64,000 nt of DNA, taken from contig JAHQIY010000007.1 in the NCBI GenBank assembly GCA_019054805.1, forward strand, positions 5,275,501-5,339,500, read 5' to 3'. The notes under the pieces were generated by a model. That model was not told the DNA's origin. It was given only the letters and a program-made list of their open reading frames with translations, and searched no databases. Source of the DNA: Brachionus manjavacas. Taxonomy: Eukaryota > Rotifera > Eurotatoria > Ploima > Brachionidae. Made by a program: the position numbers and the translations under genes. Of this stretch, positions 33,076 to 44,109 are shown piece by piece. How positions within the stretch are numbered: the stretch's first letter is position 1; each line of letters starts with the position of its first letter.

Positions 33076-34440
33076 TTAAATTTTTCCACATTTGTTTGAG
33101 CAAGCCCAATATCTTCTTTTAATCATTTTTGCACCACATTTATCACACAACTTTTCTTCAGCTTGTATGTTTGAAACAATTCTCGGTCTTTTGCCTTCAT
33201 TGTCTGTCCTTGATTTGAAACTGTTGATTGATTTAGAACTGAAACTGCCCTGTGACAGGTTGTTCCATTTTGACACTACTCGATTTGTAAGGAAATTGTT
33301 TCTGTATGAGCCGCATTTGGTCAATTCTCTTGTAAGCCTCATATTATTCTCCCTTCTTAAATTTAGTGCCAAACTTTTGGATTAATTTATACCATTCACT
33401 AGATTAATTTTCTCAAAGCCATTGATTGTTTTGTGCATTTGAATGAGATCTCCTCTAGTTCGTCGATCTTCTAGACTAAACTTTTCTTATCTTTTATTAA
33501 TCTGTAAATAAGTTTATGTACAAAAATTTTTATCTGTATCTTTTTAATTGTATTAAACATTTTAATAATCGCATGCGGGTTGAAAAGAAGGTTTTAGACC
33601 ATTCTGAACTTCCCAAGGGCCACGGCCCTTAAATTATTATTTAAATAAATAAATAAAAAATACGATCTTCTAGACTTCTAAGTCCCAAAATATTTAGTCT
33701 ATCCTCATTTGAAACGTTCCTCAACGATTTGACTAATTTTGTTGCCTTTCTTTGCACCTTTTCCAAAATTTAAATGTCGGACTTTGTAGCAGGACTCCAC
33801 GTACTCACTGCGTATTCAAGATGTGGTCTTACATGACTAGTGTATAAAAGTTTCAGCGTAGCCTGATCTAGGCATACAAATGAGTTCTTGATTTGTCCAA
33901 GAACCCTATTTGCTTTGGCCGCTGCCGCCGTGCATTGCTTGCTCCATTTGAGATCATTAAATACGAATACACCCATATTTTTTTCAACAAGTGTTTCTAT
34001 TAACCTAATATTTTTTCCTTCATTCCATAAACTATATTCCATTTTCTCCCTGTATTTTCCGATGTAGTTAAACTTTAAAACATATAGTTTCGTGGACCAT
34101 TTATTTGACCCTTCATTCAATATACCTAAATCTTCCTGTAATTGCTTTGACATCTTTTCGGTTTTGTTATTTATGACTCCAATAATTTTAAGATCATCTG
34201 CTTAACCCAGGCATGGACTACAACTATTGAAAATTTTCTGTTTTCTGTTAATTAGAAATGATTTTATCCACTCAAGAGGCTCACCAACTATACCATAAGC
34301 TTAACATTAACTTGGCTAATAATTTTTTGTGTGAAACTTTGTCAAAAGCCCTGGAAAAATCAATATCAAAGGCCTTGGATAATTGGCCATTTTATCAAAG
34401 CGTCAACATCAAAATAAAAGTCATGAAAGTGGCTGATGGT
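33076..34440 (-). pseudogene. LINE (CR1/Jockey-like), broken, with nested LINE
   Basis: From the upper end, minus-strand blocks appear in element order. DFSRAFDKVSHKKLLAKL (about 34310-34370) is RT domain 2a. ADDLKIIGVINNKTEKMSK (about 34140-34200) is the active site, FADD, beside a deletion. LYTSHVRPHLEYAVSTWSP lies at 33790-33850. LGLRSLEDRRTRGDLIQMHK is interrupted by the 185-bp insertion at 33478-33662. The end is NNFLTNRVVSKWNNL...CDKCGAKMIKRRYWACSNKCG (33076-33330). The final Cys-rich segment is unusual for this LINE type. The copy has premature stops. Confidence 0.8.
33478..33662 (+). mobile_element. Short LINE 3' copy with 14-bp target duplication
   Basis: CGATCTTCTAGACT occurs at 33464-33477 and again at 33663-33676. 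The inserted segment ends with a GGGCCACGGCCC hairpin (about 33615-33628) and an AAATAAATAAATAAA tail. Removing it restores a continuous LINE frame on the other strand. The insertion is only 185 bp, so it is strongly 5'-truncated. Confidence 0.85.
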
Positions 34441-34568
34441 TAATTCTTAAATCGAATTCTATTCGTGAAACGCTTCCATTGCTTTTACCATTCCAAAAAA
34501 CTTTTTTTTAGTAGTGAAGTAGCTGCGCTAAGCCTTATTCATTAGTTTGTTGAAGATAGCAACTGGTC

Positions 34569-35006
34569 TCATAGGGCATTATTAACTTCCTGTTGCAAAA
34601 CTGCGCCCATCCAAGTATTGCAAGCGACACATTCTTGAACAAATTTCACAGCAAAATCAAAGTGAACCAACAGACATGTTTGAATAGATTTAATAGTTGA
34701 ATTTTTTTGAGAGTTAACAATTTTCTTTTTGTCTTCATCAATTGTAGTTGAGCGAGTTAAATAGTTTATTGTTAGTTTTTTAGGCCTTTGTTTGATTGCA
34801 TGAAGTATTTTGTTACCTGTATTTCGATTGACTTTATATATATTTAAAAGTGCCGTGTCTTGAATAGTTTTGCAGTTTTTTTGTTTTTTTTTCGAGTGTA
34901 GAGATAATTGAGCTACTCGAAAACTTTTTTTGGTGACCCCAGCGGGGATGCAAAATTGCACTTTGTTGTGGATGCATGTGGAAATGAGAAAGATGAAGAC
35001 TCGCAT
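34569..35006 (-). CDS. Hypothetical 145-residue ORF
   Basis: It is one open frame beginning MRVFIFLISTCIHNK. The first 12 residues are hydrophobic, then the chain is basic (AGVTKKSFRVAQLSLHSKKK, KILHAIKQRPKKL) and ends FVQECVACNTWMGAVLQQEV. I do not recognise it. It lies just upstream, in minus direction, of a broken LINE and may be an unrecognised part of a transposable element. Length in AT-rich DNA makes chance possible but unlikely. Confidence 0.3.
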   Translation of the reverse strand: MRVFIFLISTCIHNKVQFCIPAGVTKKSFRVAQLSLHSKKKQKNCKTIQDTALLNIYKVNRNTGNKILHAIKQRPKKLTINYLTRSTTIDEDKKKIVNSQKNSTIKSIQTCLLVHFDFAVKFVQECVACNTWMGAVLQQEVNNAL

Positions 35007-35009
35007 ATA

Positions 35010-35926
35010 TATTTATTTGTTATTGCTTAAGACTTTCAATTTAAATTTATGTGACAGCTCTGTCTCATGCGGAATGAAAGGGTATAACTAAACAGAGAAG
35101 CTCAGAGGAAGGATTTAAATTTTTTTAATTATAAAATTATATTATTTTGGTTTTTTTTAATTTATAATTAAAAAAATACCAAAATTCAAATTCCATTTAT
35201 TTTCGAAAGAATTTTTAAATAACTCAATTTTTTTAAATAAAGTATTTTTCATCCTGTTTTAAAAAAATGTCGAATTTTAATTTTTCTCAATAGAATAAAT
35301 TAAATTTTTAATGGGATAAAAAAATCAAAATTCAACCCTACCTTTCCGTCTTTTGATTTCTTAGACATTTCAGAACTCATGACTGATAAAAGATACTTTA
35401 TAAGATTATAAGATTTGACAATACAAAACATTATCTTTTTTAATTTGAAATTTTAAATGACTTAATTCTAAAACCTTAAAGTATAGTTGAATCCTTAAAG
35501 ATCCCGGAGACCATTGTGATAAGTTTATCAATGTCTTTGACTTTTGAATTTATCGCAAGTCAATTTTAGAAAAAAAAATGATTAAAAATTAATTTATTTC
35601 CTATTTTTGAGAAAAAACTTATTTTTTAATAAAAAAAAATACTCTGAACATTCAGAAAAATTGGTAGATTAATTTCAGTCCCATTGCTAATTTCCATGAA
35701 CAGGAACGATTATTTTATGTCAATATTTTCGGCTAATTTTTAAATAGTCAAGAGTATTTTTGAATGCTTAGTATTGAAGCTAAACGTGGTTAAATTGGTA
35801 TTCAAACTATTTTTAGCTGTAAAGAAAAATCGAAGGAGTATAACAGCGAGTTTAAATTTTATAAAAAAAACCCTTGATGCATCTTTCTACATAATCATAA
35901 TTTTCTAATTTTAAATTAAAGCTAAA
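35010..35926. other. Intergenic, AT-rich; 5' flank of UNC93-like gene
   Basis: No gene is seen. The last 100 bases presumably hold the UNC93-like promoter and 5' UTR, but no motif is assignable. Confidence 0.5.
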
Positions 35927-37583
35927 ATGATGGATATTGAGATATTAGTTCGAGCCGATCCAGCGATATCTTGCTATGGTATCGCTGAACGTGACATGTA
36001 TCAAGATCAATCACTCAGAGAAGAATCTTCTTGGAAATATTCAAGGAGAAAAATAATTAGAAATTTAATTATGGTCTCAATATGCTCCACATTGGTTCAA
36101 AGTGTACGCAAACAGTCTAGTCAAAGCGAAGCATCAGCTGAAATTATACAATTTGCTCAAAAACCATTTCCAGGTCTTAAAATTGACCAGATTTTCATAT
36201 CCGTCACTAATTTTCTTCTAATCTTTCTTAACTCAATCGCTATTCCACAACTAATAATATCAAAATTAAGTTCAAAATATGCCATACTTATCTCATTAGT
36301 TTCTTATTTTGTCTCAACTGCCGCAAATCTGTTCAACTCGACTTACTTCACTTTTTTTGGTAAGCAAGATTATTCAAGGCCTTCAGAAAAAGATTTCAAT
36401 TTTTTTTAATTATAAAATTTTTTATTCAAAATGAACAATTTTTGAAGGTCTTTATTAAAAATAAAAATTAATTTTATTTGGTTTTCAGCACTGCTATTGA
36501 ATCAAAGTAAGAATCAGTTTAACTCTGGACTTAATTTAAACATTTTTTGTTTAGTATTTGGAAATTTGATTTATATCGGGGCCTTGGTATATGTGAAACA
36601 AATAAGCACAATTTACTCACGGCACTCTTACGAGTCTGATTTGAAAATATTTTTCCTGTTTTATTCGTCTTTTTTTTCGTTCAATTTAACAAGTAATTTA
36701 AAGTCAAAAATAATTTTTTCAGAAAAAAAATTTATTTTCAAAGGTTATGTTTGGAGCAAGTTAATTTATTGTGAAATTTTAACTTTGACCAAATCATGGG
36801 TTACTTTAAACGTGTTTTTAATGCTCATGTTGCTGATGGTGTTTTTTCTAAGTGCTTCTTTGATGGACAACTACGTTGATTTACAAGAGCGTCAATTGAA
36901 ATATTTTCTTGCTAATTGGATCCATCTGAAGGACAAGCAACAGCTTTTAATCATACCTATTACTTTTTATCTAGGAGGATTGCATGGCTTTTTTGAAAAA
37001 AATTTAAATATTTCGATAGAAAATTCAGTTGATGATGTTCAAATTACATGTATCATTTGTTTATTTTCTTTAGCTGGTCTAGCTGCATCTGTGATTGTTT
37101 CGAGATTTTTGCGACTAAATTTCTTATCAATATTGGCTATTTTATTCAATTTTCTCACTCTAATTTTTATTGCTGTTTTAAAAGATTATAACATAATTCA
37201 TCATTTAAAGTCCCATTTCAAGATTTATTCAAGTAAATTTTGTTTAAAAGATTTTAATTTTTTTCAAGGTTCCAATTTTTTAAAGGTTTATTGAGCATAG
37301 AGTTAACGCTCTTGGAAATAAATGTGTGTGTGTTTTATGCGTACCTCTTTATGAGGAGTTCGTCTATTAGTTTTTCAAACTATTTTTATTGGTATGATTT
37401 GAATTAATACTTATTTAAATAAAATTTTCTTAATTTCTTTTTTAAAGGAAATCAATAGGAAGTCTGATTTTTGGTCTTGTAAATATTTTTTTGCTAAATG
37501 AGTTGTTTTTTTTAATCGCCAGTTTGACATTTGGTTTTCTATTCTTTTTGTTTTTATTGTTTAAATTGAATGAATATGTTTAA
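35927..37583 (+). CDS. UNC93-like multi-pass membrane protein
   Basis: The exons are 35927-36359, 36489-37232 and 37459-37583, with introns GTAAGC...TTTTCAG (phase 1) and GTAAAT...CAATAG (phase 1). They total 1302 nt, giving 433 residues. The N-terminus carries the UNC93 hallmark RRKIIRNLIMVSICSTLVQS and then FISVTNFLLIFLNSIAIPQL, the block KLSSKYAILISLVSY, and FVSTAANLFNS, the regular motif set of transmembrane helices 1-4. Later, FYLGGLHGFFEKN matches the helix-7 FxGLxxAFxxxD region with an altered acidic position. About ten hydrophobic helices are visible. The family is MFS-type and includes the nematode UNC-93 potassium-channel regulator and vertebrate UNC93A/B1. It is short for the family and quite diverged. 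An AATAAA signal lies near 37692. Confidence 0.75.
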
Positions 37584-37968
37584 TAAAAAATTGAAGAAAA
37601 TTTTTTAATTAGAAATTTAATTATAAATAGAAAATCTCAGAGAAAAAATTGTACCATTATATACCAGTATATGTAATTGTATGTTGGAAAGAATAATAAA
37701 GCCTTTTTATTTATTTGAGATTTTTGATCAAAAATTATGATTGTTTAAACTCAGGAGAATTTGAAAATTGAAATTTTTTTGTAGAAATTGATTGTCAATT
37801 TGAGTTTTTTAAATAAATTTTGAAATAAAATATATTATACATTAGCCATTATTGAATTCGTAAGATATTTTTTTAAGATCCTTAAAGAATATTCTAAGAA
37901 TCTTAGATGTCGCATTTTCCTCCTTGAGATTCCTATTTAGAATTTTTATATGGGAAGTAACCTAAAAC

Positions 37969-38112
37969 CAGACTTGTTTATAAGTCTCAAAAATTTAAGT
38001 CAAATTTATTTATTTTATTTAATTATTTATTTTATTTCAAATTTGACTTAAAAAAAAATTAAAGTCATTTACTTGACTTGACTTAAGACTTGTGACTTAA
38101 AAACAAGTCTGC
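37969..38112. mobile_element. 144-bp MITE, hAT-like, with 8-bp TSD
   Basis: Inverted ends CAGACTTGTTT and AAACAAGTCTG are flanked by CCTAAAAC (37961-37968) and CCTAAAAA (38113-38120), a 7/8 match for an 8-bp target duplication. The CAG start and 8-bp TSD fit hAT. The interior repeats AAGTC/GACTT motifs. A fragment of the same family lies at 21041-21100. Confidence 0.75.
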
Positions 38113-38405
38113 CTAAAAAAACATCCTCAGACACATAGTTTTTTTCATCAAAAACAAGAGTTTCAGAATTCCATAAAAAGTTTCAAGGAGTCATGATTTC
38201 AATACGGACTGATAAATAACTAACACACTACATAAAAAAGAGGCTAAAACACAACCAACTTATCGAAGGACTAAATGAATTTGAATCGAGTTCCCAAATA
38301 GAATCAAAATTTAAATCACTATTTCAGCCAAGTTCGGAAATTATTTTTAGAGAAAGTTCATAGTTAAGGGAAAATTTGATCATGTTATTATTCTAATTGG
38401 GAATT

Positions 38406-38485
38406 AAAAAATTAAGGGTCTCCCTCAATATGTGACCAAGTTCACTTCGCTCATTAGGGTCATTTATATTGACCCTTAATTTTTT
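38406..38485. repeat. Inverted repeat, 15-bp arms, 50-base spacer
   Basis: 38406-38420 (ending AAGGGTC) is complementary to 38471-38485. The spacer also contains partly complementary CCTCAATATG and CATTTATATTG parts, so the whole 80-bp unit could fold. Confidence 0.7.
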
Positions 38486-38489
38486 CGTC

Positions 38490-39175
38490 TTTACTTTTTA
38501 AATTCTTTAAAATTTTGAATCCTATCATTAAATTTTTTATTCATTAATTCCATTATGATTTAAGCTCATTAATATGAAGAGGAATACCCATGCTTCACAG
38601 CCTGAGAGTTATGCTCTATCTATTTAATCACACAGATAAATTTAAATTACGAAATTTTAGAAAATTGTAAAATTATAATGAGTTTGATAGTAATGGCTCA
38701 AAACCTTCGTTTGAACCTTCATAAAATCCGCATTCTGAGCACTCTTCAGAGTTTTGTTTTGCCACATGAAACATTCTTAACTTCTAAGTGTACATTTTCG
38801 GGTCTATCTGTAAGCTCTTGTGACATTTTTTGATAATAACTCAATTTAGATTTAGCATCATCAATATTAGCATGAAATTGGTTATTTAATTTGTAATCTA
38901 TAAGTGTGAAATACACAATTCTAAAATATTTTAAAAATTTCAAGCCAATGACAACTAGTTTTTATTCAATTTTTATAATTTTTCAAAAATATAGGCACAT
39001 TTTATAGCCACGAAATCTTACTGACCATAATAAACCAGAAGTTTATTTTTTCAAATATTCATTAAAAAAAGTGTTCCATTATTCATTTTTAGTTCACAAT
39101 TTAAAAGTTTTCTTAAAAAATAAAATAAGCTTTTTTATTTAAATTCGAGTTGAATTCGAGTGCAAAAATATTTTT
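38490..39175. other. Spacer between UNC93-like region and cathepsin gene
   Basis: A 65-codon minus frame at 38746-38943 (KLSYYQKMSQELTDRPENV) looks somewhat coding but has no recognised family or splice partner. A tRNA-like string near 38590-38640 is degenerate. There is nothing else. Confidence 0.35.
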
Positions 39176-39179
39176 AAGG

Positions 39180-40462
39180 TTATTCAATTACTGGAACAAA
39201 CATGTATTTGTAAATACCACATAAATCATCCTTAGTTCTAAGCATTCGCACATAGCCATTTTCTCCCCAGTCCGATCCCCAGGTATTCCTCGGATTAAAA
39301 AAGTCTAATTTAAAATTTTTTTAATATCCAACAATTTACTTAATCAGCCAAAAGTCAGTGTTTGTTGTCTTGTCTGTTCCATACCCGACAACAGTAACAG
39401 CGTGATTAATAGCGTTAATGCTGCATTCCAATCTACCTGCATCAATTCCATCATAAATACCACTTTTATAACTTTGAAACCCATCTTCGGAATTAATTGA
39501 GACCGAAACTGGTCCAAGCAAAGCCACAGCTTGCTTTAGAGCATCATGGTTTTCATCCAATTTATAGAAAGAAGTAATTTTGTACAGAGGATTCTGTTCT
39601 CTTACAAACACCCTGCAAGATTCCTTTAAATTATTTTCAAAAATTTTTTTTTATCTTGTCAAAGACAAACTTGCTGATTTCGGTATTGGTAAACATCTGA
39701 TGTTGAACTGCCATTCAAAATTGTGAATTCCAGCGCGTTTGCAGGGCTGCCTCCGTCACATCCTTTAGTTGATAAATATGTCGAGCAATCAATGAAGTCT
39801 TGTGGAGAAATTCGCACATTTTTTCTTTTTTTGATCCATAACTGAGCTGAGATCATGCTAGCAGACGAAAAAGCCCAACATGAACCACAGTCTAATTGAT
39901 CGGAGACCGGCTCAGACCATCCCGATTTTGTCCAATCTTTTAAAATAAAAAATTAATTTTAACATTCATTTACACCTCCAGCTTACCAACACTCTCTGGT
40001 AAAGTGATATGTTGATCAGCAAAGTATTTTCGGAAAATAGGCCGATTTGGACCATATGCGTAGCGTTCAGTTCCAACACTTCGCTTGACTCTAGAAGGCT
40101 CAGCTGGAATAAATCCTGTTTTTCGCTTCAATTGATCTTGATCCTTCAAAAATATAAAATTAAAATGAAATAAAGTCTCAAATTTTTCATACCAAATCAG
40201 TTAGTTTATTTATGTCTGATAAATATTTGGTCTTGCCAAGCGCATATTCTCTATTATGGACATCAATTTTCTCCAATTTTTCGAAAAATTTTTGCATATG
40301 TTTCAGTTCAGTATTGAGTTGAAATTTCCTACCAAATCGTCTTTTGAACTCGTCCCATTTTTTAAAGTTTAGTTGCTTTAAAAAAACGCTACAGACACAA
40401 ACAAATAAAATTGCCAGAGTTAATGCTTTCATCGTAAATTTACCTGATTGATTTTGTTTCAT
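39180..40462 (-). CDS. Cathepsin L-like cysteine protease (papain family)
   Basis: It is a secreted or lysosomal endopeptidase. The exons are 40193-40462, 39987-40143, 39671-39936, 39340-39623 and 39180-39304. A signal peptide (MKALTLAILFVCVCSVF, from an in-frame second Met) leads into an I29 inhibitor propeptide (KKWDEFKRRFGRKF...YLSDINKLTDL). The mature enzyme has the oxyanion Gln and catalytic Cys in SDQLDCGSCWAFSS, then DCSTYLSTKGCDGGSP, catalytic His in INHAVTVVGYG and Asn in NTWGSDWGENGYVRM. All three catalytic residues are present. Splice ends are canonical and in phase for introns 1-3. Intron 4 is only about 35 bp and joins out of phase by one base, next to a run of six Ts at the start of exon 5. 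A one-T error or a real frameshift would explain this. Intron 3 uses GTTTGT. Confidence 0.85.
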
Positions 40463-40469
40463 CTAATAT

Positions 40470-40880
40470 TTATACCGTTTGGGTAAATACTTTGACGGTC
40501 TCTAAAAGAGAACTGTCGAGCTGATGTAATTTGATTCAACAATTTATCCAAGAGCAAATATAATCAATGAAAAATCAAATGAAAAGTGCTGGTTTTTATT
40601 CAAAACCTACGCAAATTTAGCCAAAAAATTTATTCGAATAAAAAGATTCATTTATTTTAGAAAAGATTTTGTGTGTTTAAGACTTAATTTTGAAGATAAT
40701 ATGTCCATGTTAGTATTGTCTACAAATTTTCCCAGATCAAGGTAATAAATTTTGGTCTCAAAAAAATTTCATTAAAAATTTTAATTTAATCTACCGATAA
40801 CTAAACATAGCTTTACCAAGAGACTCCTTGAAAATGAATTTAAGTCTAAACAACTCAAAAACAATGAAAAAAAGTTACTC
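40470..40880. other. Intergenic, 5' flank of the protease gene
   Basis: I see no coding signal here, and no promoter element can be assigned with confidence. Confidence 0.5.
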
Positions 40881-40884
40881 GACC

Positions 40885-41400
40885 CAATAAATTAATTATT
40901 ATTATAAGTTAATCTGCAACGGGTTTTAAACCGCGGAGCTAGGTACCTCAAGTACATGGCTATGGCAGATAAGTAGTGTGATTTAACAACAAGTTTTAAA
41001 TATAAATTCAAGAAATGAAAAATAAAGATAAAATTAAAAGTGTTAGTTTGATTTGAAATTATCATATCTATTTTTAAATGCGTTCACTGTTGGTGCACTC
41101 GTAACTTCTGGTGGTAGCTCATTCCATAGGGGTACTGTTCTATTGGAAAAGAAGTTGTCTCTCGGTGAGCAGTTTTTAACAAATTGCCTGTATAGTCTCT
41201 TCCGTGATAATCCGGTTGAGCCAGCAGGTCCCATGTTTTCAGATGCAGGTACATTGGCTATTGGATGATACCAACATACTTGATTAAAGTTGTTTTTGAA
41301 TTTGTAGAGTTGGATGATGTCCCCTCTTTCCCTCCTTTCTTCTAATGTCGTCAGGTTAAGTGATGCTAATCTTCATATTAGAGAACTAAGCTTCATATTA
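40885..41400 (-). pseudogene. LINE 3' fragment
   Basis: The minus strand reads LEERRERGDIIQLYKFK (about 41300-41350) and then RQFVKNCSPRDNFFSNRTVP and LWNELPPEVTSA, ending NRYDNFKSN-stop at 41043. This is the conserved LINE C-terminus RxNFFSxRxVxxWNxLP. The 3' UTR (CATGTACTTGAGGTACCTAGC, CGCGGTTTAAAACCCG) leads to a TAATAATAATTAATT tail near 40890. It is 5'-truncated. Confidence 0.75.
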
Positions 41401-43615
41401 GGATTATGTGAGTTATTAAATTAAGAAGTAATAGACTCTAAACTTGGAGAAATCAATCTTGAAGATAGGAAAAACTCTCAAATGGAATTTTTGAATCGAT
41501 AAAATACTGTTTAGAAAACTTGAAAGAACCACTAAATTAAAATCAATAGTTGAGTGCACTTTAAATGAGAGTTTATTTATTTAAAAAATAAAAAAAGGAT
41601 CAAAACAATGGATATATTCAGGAATAAAATAAAATAGATTGAAATAAAAACTTTTAAAAAATTAAAATTTTTTTTTGAACTAAATTTTTTTGTTTTAAAA
41701 AAATTTGAATTAAGAATACATTTTTATTTTTTTTTATTTTTTTTAAATTAAAATTTTAATATTATTCTAAAAATTTACTTAATCATGACCTTCAGTTGTC
41801 AAAACCTTAAAGAAAAAGATGAATAAAAATCTGTCGAATTTTAAATAAATAAATAGATTTTTTGTTTGTGATTTTAAAAGTATATCTTTGATTAAAAGTC
41901 TAACTGTGATTGAAAATTTTGCTAATTTTTAAATCATAGAATTTCTAGGCTTTATAATTTTTTATTAATTATTATTTTTATTCTTTTTAAATTTTTTATG
42001 GTTTTTTATACAGAGTTGATTGCAAATTTTGATTTAATTGCCTGATTGATTTAGCAAAGATTTTATTTTTTGTCTCACAAAATCCTGTTGACAGTGCAAT
42101 TGTTGCTTTTGACTAGTTCTAATTAAAGACCCTCTATAAAATTCAATACATAAATAAATTATATTTTTTGATGTTCATTAGATTCAACTAATTGACCCCT
42201 TACTTAATGTCCTATTTCTGGCATATTCATACTTAAAATAAAAGTTAAATGCAAAATTTAAATAGAAAAAAATATTGATCGCTTGAAATTTATTTGATTG
42301 TTAGTAATAATAATGGAATATCATTGAAAATCAAAGGTCACAAGTGAGCCTTCTTGGGTTCAAAGCAGGTGGTTCATTACAGGTGGTATCTTTTATTGAA
42401 AAAAATTAAAACTGAAAAAAAGCAATATTTACTACACAACATTTTGAACACTCATTTCAGATTTTGAAATTTTACTTAAATGATTTTATTTCAAAATTAG
42501 AATTAAAAACAATTAAGCAAAGGTGTCTACATGAAATTTAGAGTCATTTTGTAAGGCAACAATAAAAGCACCAAAAGAATCATTTTGACTTATTTTAAAA
42601 CAATTTTATTTGCTTTTTCACTAAAAAATGTTAAAAATGAAAGAAAATTTCTTTAATTTTTTAAAAATATTTTAGTCTTAAAATCTTGATAATAAATTTG
42701 TGCTTATTGTGATTAGGATAAAAGTTTATTTAAAAAAAAATTAATTCTAATGAATTTATTGTTTTGATGAAAATATATAATATCAATATAATAATATATA
42801 TTACCAATAATAATTAATGATTAATTATTATTTGTAATATTTAATAAACAATAATATAAAAATTATAATATATTAAATTTATATTTTTTAATTTTATTAA
42901 ATATTATATTTTATATATATGAAAATTAATAAAAATTAATTATTTGATTCAAAAAAATTATTCATTTTCTAGTAAAGTAAAATAAATTGTTAAATCAAAA
43001 GATAGACTTTGAAAAGTAAAATAAAATTGTAATTAATTACCTTGTATTATCTCGTTGATTTGCTCACAATAGTTATGACATAATTTATTTTATTCACATT
43101 TGGAATTATCCTGAACAAAAAAATAAAAATCCTTTGGCAAGTTTTTTTTTCTATTTATCTTTTTTAAATTTTCTGAAATTACGTTGTTTCATTAAAACTC
43201 AATACTTAAGTTAAAAGTTGAAATATAATTACGCAATTATTTTTAGAAATGAAAAAAAGAGAAAAAAAACCTGCAATATCTAGAATAAAAATAACAAAAA
43301 TTACCATTTTGATCTTTTTTAAATATAAAATAAAGTGTCTATTTTTTGATATAATGATTTGCTTAATACAATCTTAAATTAAAAATATGTTTTTAAAATT
43401 TTAAAATAATATTCAAGTTTTCTTTCTACTGATAAGAAAGTTAATTAATTCAGATGTTAATTTGTTTATTTAAAAATTTTTGGTTCAGATGACCAAAAAA
43501 ATAATATTTTTAAACTCGCAATGAATTTGATTTTAATTCAATTAAACTTTAAGTTTGCTTTTGTCTTTTAAGCTTTTATTTTTTTTAAACAATAAATTTT
43601 AAACAAGTTTCAAAA
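41401..43615. other. AT-rich spacer with one possible minus-strand exon pair
   Basis: It is very low complexity, especially 42760-42930. Only the exon pair at 42331-43110 shows coding character. Confidence 0.45.
42331..43110 (-). pseudogene. Two-exon Cys-rich fragment, one in-frame stop
   Basis: Exon A is 43041-43110 (acceptor TTTTTGTTCAG; donor GTAATT, phase 1) and exon B is 42331-42389 (acceptor AATAAAAG, phase 1). Joined, they read DNSKCE-stop-NKLCHNYCEQIN, then a junction, then DTTCNEPPALNPRRLTCDL-stop. The Cys spacing recalls EGF-type modules (C..N..CH..C). The TAA after KCE blocks translation, so this is probably a relict. Phase agreement between the exons argues against chance. Confidence 0.3.
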
Positions 43616-43619
43616 CAAA

Positions 43620-43888
43620 ATGACTAATTTAGTTACTAATAAAATTGATGAAATTTTGTTGTATATTTTAGTAATTAGAAATGGTTTGTATAAAATATTT
43701 AAAAAATAATTAAATCAAATTTTACTTTTTCCTTCGTTTAGAATTATTTGAATCAAAGAAGAACCTTGAAAAATACCAGGAAAGACAAAAAGGTAATCCT
43801 TAAAATTAATTTGAAATTTTCTTTATTTTAAATGATAATTATTTTAGCTAAATTTCCCAAACTTAATAACTACGACCCTGAAAGATGA
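43620..43888 (+). CDS. Three-exon gene for a 51-residue protein
   Basis: The exons are 43620-43683, 43742-43792 and 43848-43888. Both introns are 55-58 bp with GT/AG ends and phase 1: donor GTTTGT with acceptor CCTTCGTTTAG, and donor GTAATC with acceptor ATTATTTTAG. They sum to 156 nt, giving 51 residues and TGA. The protein begins MTNLVTNKIDEILLYILVIR, with a short hydrophobic run at residues 11-20, then turns basic and helical (KKNLEKYQERQKAKFPKL) and ends NNYDPER. The first ATG fitting the frame is used; upstream exons cannot be excluded. I do not recognise the family. Small mitochondrial or ER membrane subunits share this hydrophobic-then-basic layout, but that is only analogy. Confidence 0.5.
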
Positions 43889-44109
43889 AAGTAAATTAGT
43901 AACTAATTTTGAGTTTCAATTTTAATTAAATTTGGTTAAAAGAATTTTGTCGGAGCAATGATTTTTTGAAAAATCCATACGAAATCCAGCAGTCGTCATC
44001 TTTTATAGAATTACCATTTAGTGGACGTATTAATTCGAAGAAAAAGATGATTAAAAATCTGTCAAATTTTAACATTTTCAAAGTCTATCTTTTGATTGAA
44101 AATTTTGCT

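Noticed and set aside
38590..38645. tRNA-like string on the minus strand (AGATAGAGCATAACTC...GGGTATTCC)
   Set aside because: The A-box and B-box resemblance is weak, there is no acceptor stem pairing, and the T-loop is disrupted.
38746..38943. 65-codon minus-strand frame
   Set aside because: Composition is mildly coding-like, but there is no family, no splice partner and no good start context.
42760..42930. Possible structured repeat in AT-only DNA
   Set aside because: Any pairing is expected from pure A/T composition.
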